Assembly: GCA_043820105.1 (NCBI GenBank) | Contig: JBDREC010000046.1 | Location: forward strand, 18,614 to 82,613 | Direction: 5' to 3' | Source: JBDREC01 sp043820105 [NCBI: Pseudomonadota bacterium] | GTDB taxonomy: Bacteria; Bdellovibrionota_F; JAHFAK01 | DNA length: 64,000 nt | Part shown: positions 26,055 to 34,621 of the stretch, one piece after another | How the letters are laid out: every line of letters starts with the position of its first letter | Numbering within the stretch: position 1 is the stretch's first letter | Position numbers and translations under genes: made by a program | Notes under the pieces: generated by a model | The model's database searches: none | Told to the model about the DNA's origin: nothing | Seen by the model: the letters and a program-made list of their open reading frames with translations, nothing else

Positions 26055-26537
26055 ATGAAACTGATTAGATATATAAATGAAAAAATTGTTAAGCTTGAAA
26101 TTGGTGTTTTAGTAGCTATTACAATGTTTATGATTATTTCATCTTTTGTTCAGGTTGTCTTAAGGACCTTTTTTAATACGGGTTTTGAAGCAGCTGATAT
26201 TATTAACAGGCATCTTGTGCTTTGGATAGGTTTTATTGGTGCTTCCTTAGCTACGCATAATGAAAAACATATTAATGTCGACTTGTTTTCTGTATTTATC
26301 TCAAAGAAACATAAAAAAATTGCAAAAGTAATTACTTCTTTATTTGCTATTGCAATTTGTATAATTTTGGCAAAGGCAGGTATTGATTTTGTGAAATCTG
26401 AGATTGAATTTTCTATGCCCATTATTGGTAATATAAAGCCTTTCTATTTTGAACTTATTATTCCGTTTGGCTACATTGTTATTGCTGCTCGCTTTTTATT
26501 GAATCTTATTGAGAATCTTTTGCCAGGAGATAAGTAA
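26055..26537 (+). CDS. TRAP transporter small membrane subunit (DctQ type)
   Basis: 160 residues with four membrane segments. The family stretch is VVLRTFFNTGFEAADIINRHLVLWIGFIGASLATHNEKHINVDLF (residues about 34-78). DctQ pairs with DctM to form the secondary transporter. It is separated from the binding-protein gene by the tandem array, but only three bases precede the dctM start, so at least Q and M are coupled. Confidence 0.92.
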   Translation: MKLIRYINEKIVKLEIGVLVAITMFMIISSFVQVVLRTFFNTGFEAADIINRHLVLWIGFIGASLATHNEKHINVDLFSVFISKKHKKIAKVITSLFAIAICIILAKAGIDFVKSEIEFSMPIIGNIKPFYFELIIPFGYIVIAARFLLNLIENLLPGDK

Positions 26538-26540
26538 GCC

Positions 26541-27851
26541 ATGACCAGCCTTCTTGTTATATTTGTTATTATAATTCTAGCCTTATATGGAACCCCTTTG
26601 TTTGTAGTTTTAGGTAGTATTGCCTTATTTTCTTTCTTTCGTGAAGGTTATGGAGCTGATTCAGGGCCATTGGTTATAATGCCACTTTATGATATTGTTT
26701 CATCTCAGCCTGTTTTGCTTGCCATTCCTTTGTTTACCTTCGCTGGATATATGATGGCTGAATCAAAGACCCCTCAAAGGCTTGTTGAATTAGCGCGAGC
26801 CTACATTGGGTGGATGCCTGGTGGAATTGCTCTGGTTACATTATTTACTTGTGCGATTTTTACTGCTTTTACAGGTGCAACGGGAGTGACTATAATAGCT
26901 CTTGGTGGTTTGATGTATCCTGTCTTATTAAAGGATATGTATGGTGAAAAGTTTTCTTTAGGTCTTATAACTGGTGCTGGAAATATTGGTTTATTATTTC
27001 CTCCATCTCTTCCAATCATACTTTATGCTCTGGTTGTTCCAAAAGATGGTGATATGATGGTTTCAGTTGATCAGTTGTTTGCAGCTGGTTTACTCCCTGG
27101 TCTATTGATTTTAATGGTAATTGGAATATACGTTATTCTTTATGCCAAGCAAAAAAGATTATCAACTTACAAGTTTACCTTCACAGAAGCTTTAAGGGCA
27201 ACTCAAAATGCTATTTGGGAGATCCCGCTTCCTTTTATAATTATTATTGGAATTTATGGAGGTTATTTTACAGCAACAGAAGCTGCTTCATTTGTTGCTT
27301 TCTATGTTTTTGTTATTGAGGTTTTTATATATAAGGACATAAGCCTTAAAAAAGATCTGCCAAAAGTCATAACTGAATCCATGATGCTAACAGGTGGGGT
27401 TTTAATTGTTTTAGGAACAGCCATGGGCCTTGCTAATTATATGATTGATGCTCAAATTCCCATGAAGATTCTTTCATTCATGGAGCAATTCATAACATCA
27501 AAGTTTGTTTTTCTTATGACTTTAAATATCTTTTTATTAGTTGTTGGTTTTTTGCTGGATATATTTTCTGCTACCCTGGTTGTTGTTCCTTTGATAGCGC
27601 CGATTGCTTCAAGTTTTGGAATAAATCCAGTTCACCTTGGTATTATTTTTCTAACAAATCTTGGAATAGGTTACTTAACGCCCCCTGTTGGCATGAATCT
27701 ATTTATTGCTTCATTTAGATTCAATAAGCCAGTTCTAACTCTATACAGGGCTTCACTTCCATTTCTTTTTTTGCTGCTTATTTCTCTAATAATCATAACC
27801 TATGTTCCATTCTTAAGTACTTATGTAGTTGAGCTTTTGAATATAAAATAG
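26541..27851 (+). CDS. TRAP transporter large permease (DctM type)
   Basis: 436 residues, about 12 membrane helices. Family stretches: YDIVSSQPVLLAIPLFTFAGYMMAES, the hairpin region AIFTAFTGATGVTIIALGGLMYPVL, and LTPPVGMNLFIASFRF. It is the sodium-coupled transport subunit of the TatT-P-Q-M system. The order T-P-Q-M on one strand supports one transporter unit. Confidence 0.94.
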   Translation: MTSLLVIFVIIILALYGTPLFVVLGSIALFSFFREGYGADSGPLVIMPLYDIVSSQPVLLAIPLFTFAGYMMAESKTPQRLVELARAYIGWMPGGIALVTLFTCAIFTAFTGATGVTIIALGGLMYPVLLKDMYGEKFSLGLITGAGNIGLLFPPSLPIILYALVVPKDGDMMVSVDQLFAAGLLPGLLILMVIGIYVILYAKQKRLSTYKFTFTEALRATQNAIWEIPLPFIIIIGIYGGYFTATEAASFVAFYVFVIEVFIYKDISLKKDLPKVITESMMLTGGVLIVLGTAMGLANYMIDAQIPMKILSFMEQFITSKFVFLMTLNIFLLVVGFLLDIFSATLVVVPLIAPIASSFGINPVHLGIIFLTNLGIGYLTPPVGMNLFIASFRFNKPVLTLYRASLPFLFLLLISLIIITYVPFLSTYVVELLNIK

Positions 27852-27924
27852 TTGCTTTTTTTACTAATATCACTATTTAGGTAGCCAACTTAAATATTTC
27901 ATAAATGAGAAAAACAAAAAAACT

Positions 27925-30756
27925 ATGGCAGTTGATTATATAAAGATACGTGGAGCCAGGCAGCATAACCTTAAAAATGTGGATGTGGATATTCCAAGGA
28001 ATAAGCTTGTTGTAATAACTGGTATTTCTGGTTCTGGTAAGTCATCACTGGCTTTTGATACAATTTATGCTGAAGGTCAGAGAAGGTATGTGGAATCACT
28101 TTCTGCCTATGCTCGGCAGTTCTTAGATAGAATGGATAAGCCTGATGTAGATTCTATTGAAGGTTTATCTCCAGCTATTTCTATTGAACAAAAAACAGTT
28201 AGTAAAAATCCAAGATCAACTGTAGCAACTGTTACAGAAATTCATGATTACCTTAGGCTTTTATATGCAAGGATTGGAATTCCATTTTGCTATTCTTGTG
28301 GCAAAAAGATTTCATCTCAAACTGTGCAGCAAATCGTTGATTCAATTTGCGCTTTAGATGAAGGAGCAAGGATTCATGTGCTTGCTCCAATTGTTAGAGG
28401 CAAGAAGGGTGAATTTCAGAAAGAGTTTAGCCAATATTTAAAAGAAGGCTATGTTAGAATTAAGGTAGATGGAGAAACTCTTGATTTAAGTCCTGGACTT
28501 AAGCTTTCAAAAAATAAGAAGCATGATATTGATGTTTTCATCGATAGATTAATTATTAAGGAAGGTATTAAAAATAGGGTAACTGATTCAGTTGAAACCA
28601 CTTTGAAATTATCTGATGGGCTTGTTAAAATTGATATTATTGATGCAAAAAACGAGCTTTTAAAAAGTATATTATTTTCTGAAAAATTTTCCTGTAATGA
28701 CTGTAATATTAGTTATCCATCAATTACTCCTCAAATGTTTTCTTTTAATTCGCCACAAGGAGCTTGTCCTGAATGTGATGGTTTGGGAACCAAGATTTAT
28801 TTTGATGAAAAGCTTATTGTTCCTGACCAAAATTTGACTTTAGCTCAGGGAGCAATAGCTCCTTTTGGAAATACCACTTCAAAATATTATTATCAAATGC
28901 TGCTTGCTGTAGCAAGTCATTATAGCTTTAGTTTGGGCATTCCATTTAGACAGCTTGATGATGAAATTAAGGATATATTAATATATGGCTCAAAGGGTGA
29001 AAATATAAAATTTTCCTTTGTTGGGGATGATATGTCACATTCTTTTGAAAGACCCTTTGAAGGAGCAATTCCATATCTTGAAAGAAGATATAAACAAACA
29101 GAATCTGAAAAAATTAGAGATGATTTAGATAAATATATGTCTCAAAGGATTTGTGAAAAATGCAATGGAAAGCGCTTAAGACAAGAAAGTCTTCACATCC
29201 TTGTTGGTGAAATATCAATTGATAAATTCCTGAAAATGTCGATTAAAGAAGGCATTGAATTCCTGATAAATATTAAGCTTACAAAAAAAGAAGAACATAT
29301 TGCACGAAGGATTCTAAAAGAACTAAAAGAGCGGCTAGGATTTTTGTCAAGTGTTGGGCTTAATTATCTTTCACTTGATCGATCTTCAGCTACTTTATCT
29401 GGGGGTGAAGGTCAAAGGATAAGACTGGCAACTCAGATTGGATCTTCCTTAAGTGGTGTGTTGTATATTTTAGATGAACCAAGCATTGGCCTGCATCATC
29501 GTGATAATGGAAGGCTCATTGAAACCTTGAAAGGACTTCGTGATTTAGAAAATACTGTTTTGGTTGTTGAGCATGATGCTGATATGATGTTAAATGCTGA
29601 TTATATTTTTGATATGGGACCTGGCGCTGGCAGGCATGGGGGAAAGTTAACAGCTCAAGGTACTCCAAAAGAGATTATGCAAGATCCTAATTCTTTAACA
29701 GGAAAATATTTGTCAGGCGAAAAGCAAATTAGGACAGCTAAGAAAAGAAGAAAAGGACATGGCAAATCAATAACTATTAATAAGGCCTTTGGAAATAATT
29801 TAAAAAACTTAGATGTAAGCTTTCCTCTTGGAAAATTTATTTGTGTCACAGGAGTTTCTGGTTCAGGAAAAAGTACCTTAGTAAATGACACCCTTTATAA
29901 ATATCTTGCTCAACATTTTTACAGGGCCAAGATGCATGAAACAGTAAAATGTAAACATATTAAAGGAATAAGTTACATTGATAAGGTTATAAATGTTGAT
30001 CAATCTCCAATTGGAAGAACCCCACGATCTAATCCAGCTACTTATACAGGGCTTTTTACCCCAATTAGAGAGCTTTTTGCAGATCTGCCTGATTCAAAGA
30101 TGCGCGGTTATAAACCCGGGCGTTATTCTTTTAATGTTAAGGGTGGAAGATGTGAAGCTTGCCAGGGTGATGGTGTAATAAAAATTGAAATGCATTTTTT
30201 GCCAGACGTTTTTGTCCAGTGTGAGGTTTGTAAAGGATCAAGGTATAATCGTGAAACTCTTGAAATTAAATATAAAGGGAAGAATATTTCAGATCTTTTA
30301 AATATGACTGTTGATGAAGCTGCCAAGTTTTTTGAGAATCAACCAGTGATTTCAGCAAAGCTTGAGACTTTACAAGAGGTAGGTCTTGGTTATATTTGTC
30401 TTGGTCAATTTGCCACAACACTTTCTGGTGGTGAGGCGCAGAGAATTAAGCTTTCAAAAGAACTTTCAAAAAGATCAACAGGCAGAACTCTTTATATTTT
30501 AGATGAACCAACTACTGGCCTTCATTTTGATGATATCAAAAAACTTTTAGCTGTTCTAAATCGCTTCGCAGATAAGGATAATACTGTGATTGTAATTGAA
30601 CACAATCCAGATGTGATTAAAAATGCAGATCATATCATTGATCTTGGGCCTGAAGGTGGTGATGAAGGTGGTCAAGTTTTAGCACAGGGTACACCTGAAG
30701 AAATCGCAGCTTGCAAAGATTCATATACTGGAATGATGTTGAAAGAAGTGTTGTGA
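27925..30756 (+). CDS. uvrA: Excinuclease ABC subunit A
   Basis: 943 residues, normal length. Two ABC ATPase modules: Walker [10 protein letters not shown] near residue 32 and GVSGSGKST near 642; signature [14 protein letters not shown] and [15 protein letters not shown]; Walker [14 protein letters not shown] and [13 protein letters not shown]. Zinc pairs CYSCGKK, CNDCNIS with CPECDG, and CEACQGDG with CEVCKGS. UvrA scans DNA for bulky lesions and loads UvrB. uvrB and uvrC are not in the window. A seven-base array starts three bases after its stop. Confidence 0.98.
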   Translation: MAVDYIKIRGARQHNLKNVDVDIPRNKLVVITGISGSGKSSLAFDTIYAEGQRRYVESLSAYARQFLDRMDKPDVDSIEGLSPAISIEQKTVSKNPRSTVATVTEIHDYLRLLYARIGIPFCYSCGKKISSQTVQQIVDSICALDEGARIHVLAPIVRGKKGEFQKEFSQYLKEGYVRIKVDGETLDLSPGLKLSKNKKHDIDVFIDRLIIKEGIKNRVTDSVETTLKLSDGLVKIDIIDAKNELLKSILFSEKFSCNDCNISYPSITPQMFSFNSPQGACPECDGLGTKIYFDEKLIVPDQNLTLAQGAIAPFGNTTSKYYYQMLLAVASHYSFSLGIPFRQLDDEIKDILIYGSKGENIKFSFVGDDMSHSFERPFEGAIPYLERRYKQTESEKIRDDLDKYMSQRICEKCNGKRLRQESLHILVGEISIDKFLKMSIKEGIEFLINIKLTKKEEHIARRILKELKERLGFLSSVGLNYLSLDRSSATLSGGEGQRIRLATQIGSSLSGVLYILDEPSIGLHHRDNGRLIETLKGLRDLENTVLVVEHDADMMLNADYIFDMGPGAGRHGGKLTAQGTPKEIMQDPNSLTGKYLSGEKQIRTAKKRRKGHGKSITINKAFGNNLKNLDVSFPLGKFICVTGVSGSGKSTLVNDTLYKYLAQHFYRAKMHETVKCKHIKGISYIDKVINVDQSPIGRTPRSNPATYTGLFTPIRELFADLPDSKMRGYKPGRYSFNVKGGRCEACQGDGVIKIEMHFLPDVFVQCEVCKGSRYNRETLEIKYKGKNISDLLNMTVDEAAKFFENQPVISAKLETLQEVGLGYICLGQFATTLSGGEAQRIKLSKELSKRSTGRTLYILDEPTTGLHFDDIKKLLAVLNRFADKDNTVIVIEHNPDVIKNADHIIDLGPEGGDEGGQVLAQGTPEEIAACKDSYTGMMLKEVL

Positions 30757-30758
30757 AG

Positions 30759-30803
30759 AGTGGTAAGTGGTAAGTGGTAAGTGGTAAGTGATAAGTGGTA
30801 AGA
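30759..30803. repeat. Seven-base GTAAGTG tandem array after uvrA
   Basis: Six to seven GTAAGTG units beginning 3 bases after the uvrA stop. It is followed by an inverted repeat GGGAAC/GTTCCC (about 30815-30845) without a T-run, between convergent uvrA and the CofD-like gene. Confidence 0.85.
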
Positions 30804-30850
30804 AAGAGATCTGGGGAACTGGCGTTCTGGTACCACTTGTTCCCTATAGG

Positions 30851-32044
30851 CTATGATAGAGAAGCTAAAAAATCGCATATCATTGTAGGTGAATAAATCT
30901 TTTCATCTTTTGCTGGCATTAAGGGCGTGCTGATAAATTTTACACCAAGATCTTCGATTTTATTTACATCAATTGTGCTTCTGATTGGTGAGTTTGCAAG
31001 ATCTGTTACGACGAAGTTAAGTAAATTGCTTGTGCTTACGTTATCGGAACAATCTTTTTTTAGGTATTCCAATAATACTTTTACTGATTCATCTGGATTG
31101 AGTCCGAATCTTTCTGGGTCTTCGTAAGAGTTCATTAAATAAACTTTTGGACAATTTGCCTTTGCTATTGCTGATCCCACGCCCTTAGGCAATAAATTTA
31201 CCAATAAGGAAGAATAAAAAGAACCCATAGGATAACAGATTAAGTCAGCACTATTGATAAGCGTAACTATCTTTTCTTCAGTTTCAATATCAGCGCTTTC
31301 ATTGCTTTCATGATTTCTTGTTAAGAATATATTTTTTATCTTTTTATTAAGTGGTTTTTGCTCTTTTCCTGTTATTAAATCTTGGCCTACTAGCTTAACA
31401 CCATCTGAAAGCTCGACACCAATATGCATACTTTCACTAGTTACAGGTCTGACTACTCCTCTTGATTCAACAAGCTTTGAAAACATGAAAATCACTGAAT
31501 CAATATCTTTGTCTTGGGAAAAATAACCACCAACTATTATAAGGTTGCCAATACTGGCTCCTTTTAAGTCAAAATTGTTCGGCATAATATCTACAAAGAA
31601 TTGAAGGTGATTTGTAATGATTTTTCTCATTGGGTTTGAGATTATTGAAATCATTGGATGGCTGCCATTAATAATATTTAGAAGGATTGCCAATAATTCT
31701 TCCTTTGCTTTATCAAGTGGCAACCTATGGGCAAAAAGCTTATAAATTTCTGGATTACCTTTTATAGATTGATCAGCCAGAGCCATCATTCTATTTCTTA
31801 AATCGCCAACAGCTATCATATCAAAGGCATCTCTAATTTTTCGAGAACTTCCACCTGAATCAAAAGCTGTAATAATATGAATAGTATTATGCGAATATTT
31901 AATTATTTCTTTGCTGATTTCCCTAAGTGCTGTGCCACCAGAAAAAAACAAAATCTTTGGTCCAAGCTCTGGAGTTTTTTTAAATCTAGCGATTTTAATT
32001 TCATCAGGAATAGAAACTTGTCTGGTTATTTCAACTTTTGTCAT
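30851..32044 (-). CDS. CofD/YvcK-superfamily protein
   Basis: 397 residues. KILFFSGGTALREISKEI at 30-47 is the nucleotide-binding loop of the CofD/YvcK fold. ITAFDSGGSSRKIRDAFDMIAVGDLRNRMMALAD resembles the YvcK substrate loop, and GASIGNLIIVGGYF and NSADLICYPMGSFYSSLLVNLLPKGVG follow. YvcK binds UDP-sugars and affects gluconeogenesis and cell shape; CofD builds cofactor F420. The ~25-residue N-terminal extension and insertions resemble the CofD-related GAK-type subfamily. No F420 genes are nearby, so F420 synthesis is unlikely. It is convergent with uvrA. Confidence 0.8.
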   Translation of the reverse strand: MTKVEITRQVSIPDEIKIARFKKTPELGPKILFFSGGTALREISKEIIKYSHNTIHIITAFDSGGSSRKIRDAFDMIAVGDLRNRMMALADQSIKGNPEIYKLFAHRLPLDKAKEELLAILLNIINGSHPMISIISNPMRKIITNHLQFFVDIMPNNFDLKGASIGNLIIVGGYFSQDKDIDSVIFMFSKLVESRGVVRPVTSESMHIGVELSDGVKLVGQDLITGKEQKPLNKKIKNIFLTRNHESNESADIETEEKIVTLINSADLICYPMGSFYSSLLVNLLPKGVGSAIAKANCPKVYLMNSYEDPERFGLNPDESVKVLLEYLKKDCSDNVSTSNLLNFVVTDLANSPIRSTIDVNKIEDLGVKFISTPLMPAKDEKIYSPTMICDFLASLS

Positions 32045-32080
32045 AAAAAGATATGATCCTTTCGGTAACTATTGATAAAT

Positions 32081-32109
32081 AAATTAAGCTTTAATAATAG
32101 TAAAATCAA
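32081..32109 (-). promoter_or_regulatory. Sigma70-type promoter of the CofD-like gene
   Basis: Minus strand TTGATT (32109-32104), 17-base spacer, TAATTT (32086-32081), 37 bases before the ATG at 32044. AT-rich context limits certainty. Confidence 0.45.
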
Positions 32110-32231
32110 TGTTAAAAATTGATTTTAAAAATGTAAAACTTGTGCCTTAAAATTTTCAGTTTTAACATAAAAATCAAATTTTGGATTTTGTAAGCTTCTG
32201 GAATTACAATCAAAATGAACATGGTGTGATT

Positions 32232-32247
32232 TGGCACACAAAGTGCA
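32232..32247 (+). promoter_or_regulatory. Sigma54 promoter
   Basis: TGGCAC (32232-32237), N5, GTGCA (32243-32247), correct -24/-12 spacing with one mismatch in the -12 box. It fires towards a structured non-coding stretch and then the lipoprotein gene. The -24 GCAC and -12 GTGC also form a small palindrome. Confidence 0.7.
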
Positions 32248-32257
32248 AAATATAACT

Positions 32258-32491
32258 TTTGTATGGCTAAACACGAAGGGAAATGGGAATGTTATCTTAT
32301 ACAATAATGTCAATTTATATCACTCAGACAATTATAATATCATTTAGAAATAATTATCAATTTATATGTAATATCATTTATAGGTCAATTTATCTCAATA
32401 AAGATAAAAAGCTCCTACCATACTAAAGTAGGATTTTATTGTACACCCCATGTCATTGCGGAGGGGGGATGGATATCCCCTCTCCATTTTT
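32258..32491 (+). ncRNA. Candidate sigma54-dependent small RNA
   Basis: A ~230-base stretch between a sigma54 promoter and a strong intrinsic terminator, without an ORF of more than ~15 codons on the plus strand. It contains a direct repeat (TCAATTTATAT...TAATATCATTTA, twice, at about 32308-32385), a hairpin TTTATCT/AGATAAA (about 32393-32412), a hairpin TCCTAC/GTAGGA (32413-32433) followed by TTTTATT, and the terminator. It could instead be an attenuated leader of the lipoprotein gene at 32606. The remainder of the 32045-32605 gap holds the two promoters and a TTGTAA/TTACAA palindrome at 32559-32574. Confidence 0.5.
32460..32491 (+). terminator. Strong intrinsic terminator
   Basis: An 11-base-pair stem, nine of them GC-rich (32460-32470 with 32475-32485, one G-U pair), GGAT tetraloop, followed by ATTTTT (32486-32491). 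By far the most GC-rich hairpin in the region. Confidence 0.8.
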
Positions 32492-32605
32492 AAAGCATTT
32501 AAATTCAAAATCCCGTACTACACATAATTTTTATTAATTTGATTTGTAGGTTTCAATTTTGTAAGTTTTTACAAGAATAAAGCTTTTAATTAAAGGAGGA
32601 TTATC

Positions 32606-34618
32606 ATGAAAAAGGTAATTATTATTATCATTCTATCAATTTTTACCTTAAGTTGTCTTGGTTCAGATGATACATCTTCAGATACGACCATAACTGGTAC
32701 AGTTCAAGTAATAGGTTTTGATGCTTCCACAAAAGATTTAGTGGTTAATCATCCTGTTAGTGTAAGTATTTCCGTACAATCAAAAATAGGTCTTGCCAAT
32801 TTAGAGGTTTCTGTTGGACTAGTGGAAACTCCTGAAGAAAATGCAACAGAAGATGAAATGGCTGATTTGCAATCTTGTCTTTTAGGAGTTGTTCGCTTTG
32901 AGGATCTCAAGGCAAATGTTGCTAAAACTATGCATGAAAGCTTTAGAGTGAGCTCTGATTGTGAGTTAAGTGATACATCTAAAACCCTGAACTTTTTTAC
33001 CATTATTGATATTTTTGATAAAAGTGATTTTTCAGCGGATCCTTTAAGTGATGATGGAATTGCTGCTTTTTATACAAAAAACCAGAGTCGTCCTAATAAT
33101 AAAGTTTGCTTAACATCTGATGGTGATGTGGGATGTATTGTTAATGTTACTGTAGATGAAAATCCTGGTATAGATTTATCTATGTCTAAATTTTCTTTGC
33201 AATCAAGTACAGTGATTTTATATGATGGCACTGATAGTTCTAATGTGCCAGCTGGTGAAGGGGAATATAATCCAGCACACGCAAAAGCTAATATAGCAAT
33301 TCGCCTTGATGGAGTGAGTAGTGATGCTGAAAATGACTTAACTGCAGCTACTGAAATTCGTTATGATATATGTCCCAAAAATGGAACAAATCCAGATTGT
33401 GTTTTAGGTGAATGGATGCCTGTTACCATTTTTTCAGTAAAGGACGCTGCAAGTGGACATGATAGAATTGCTGAAGTCTCTTCTCTCAGCGGAGGGCACG
33501 ATAGTTATTATCAGCATGATTTATATTTTGAAGGTGATACTTTGACTGCAATTTCAGCAGGTGGAGCTTGGGCAGATCACGGTCAATTTACGCTTCGAGC
33601 CTGCATTAACATTCCAAGAGCAGCTGAAGCAGAATTTAGTTTAAGCGCTTTTACCCCTTTAACAGAGGCTTCAGAAATGGGTTATGGTGAAAGCCTGGAT
33701 AATAATTGTAAATATTTTAAGGTAAATATTACTGAACCAAGGGATCAGGGTAATTCGCCTTCTTTAAGCTTTGATCATTCATATTCTAATACTTGGGGAG
33801 ATGATGATACAATTGCTGTTTACGCAGATATCGGGACTACTAACACCCTTGACAGTGAAGGAGCCCATTCCCATACCTATGCTGAAGTAAAACTAGAAGG
33901 CTGGATTTCTTCAACCATTTTTCATGCAGACTCAGATGTAGATGCTGATACTGATATTTCTGATAATGAAATTGACTTAACGGTCGTTGCTATGGATTCA
34001 ACTGTTTACAGCTATTCAAGAGAAGGTGAGTCAGAACTAACTTTTGATGAGGATTGGTCTGTTTCTAAAAAGATTTGTGCAACTTTTTCCTATGGAATTT
34101 GGATTGTGAGTGTTGATGTAGATGTTTGTGCTTCTGGATCTTTGGGATTTGATGCGACGCTTACGATGTCATCTCACGCTGGGGATGATACAAGTAATTT
34201 TGATACAACTACAACTGCATATGGTGAAGCAATCCCAACCATTACTCCAAGTCTTGATTTTGATGCTTCAGCCACAGCATCACTAGATGCAGTTATTTAT
34301 GAAGCAGGAGCCAAGGCTTCCATTTCACTGCTTGATCTTTCCTCGCCGTTAACGGCCTCATTAAAATGGGGATCTTATAGTGATTCAGAAATGGGTGTTA
34401 TTGTTGATGTGGACTTCTCAACAGATATTACAACTCTAGATGGTTATCTTGAATTATACGTTGATAAAAAGGAAGTGGATTGCGTTCATGATTATGAACC
34501 TTGGACTTGCAGTTCATATTGGCACCGTGAAGACACTGATACAATTGCATCATGGACTGCTGTAACATATGATCATTCTCTCTTAAATGAAACAACTTCA
34601 GATACCTTAGAATTTTAA
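32606..34618 (+). CDS. Large beta-rich lipoprotein of unknown function
   Basis: 670 residues. Lipoprotein signal MKKVIIIIILSIFTLSC with Cys17. The mature protein is acidic, rich in Asp, Ser and Thr, with beta-strand patterns throughout (ATLTMSSHAGDD, SLDFDASATASLDAVIYEAGAKASISL). Several CxxxGT/DC pairs occur in the middle (YDICPKNGTNPDCVLGEWMP) and a C-terminal CVHDYEPWTC-SSYWH cluster. No family recognised. A very good AGGAGG site precedes the ATG. It is followed four bases later by the HEAT/LLTP-like gene, so the two products probably act together at the cell surface. Confidence 0.8.
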   Translation: MKKVIIIIILSIFTLSCLGSDDTSSDTTITGTVQVIGFDASTKDLVVNHPVSVSISVQSKIGLANLEVSVGLVETPEENATEDEMADLQSCLLGVVRFEDLKANVAKTMHESFRVSSDCELSDTSKTLNFFTIIDIFDKSDFSADPLSDDGIAAFYTKNQSRPNNKVCLTSDGDVGCIVNVTVDENPGIDLSMSKFSLQSSTVILYDGTDSSNVPAGEGEYNPAHAKANIAIRLDGVSSDAENDLTAATEIRYDICPKNGTNPDCVLGEWMPVTIFSVKDAASGHDRIAEVSSLSGGHDSYYQHDLYFEGDTLTAISAGGAWADHGQFTLRACINIPRAAEAEFSLSAFTPLTEASEMGYGESLDNNCKYFKVNITEPRDQGNSPSLSFDHSYSNTWGDDDTIAVYADIGTTNTLDSEGAHSHTYAEVKLEGWISSTIFHADSDVDADTDISDNEIDLTVVAMDSTVYSYSREGESELTFDEDWSVSKKICATFSYGIWIVSVDVDVCASGSLGFDATLTMSSHAGDDTSNFDTTTTAYGEAIPTITPSLDFDASATASLDAVIYEAGAKASISLLDLSSPLTASLKWGSYSDSEMGVIVDVDFSTDITTLDGYLELYVDKKEVDCVHDYEPWTCSSYWHREDTDTIASWTAVTYDHSLLNETTSDTLEF

Positions 34619-34621
34619 TAA

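Noticed and set aside
32125-32313. 62-residue minus-strand frame over the sigma54 promoter
   Set aside because: No ribosome site or recognisable product; overlaps regulatory DNA.
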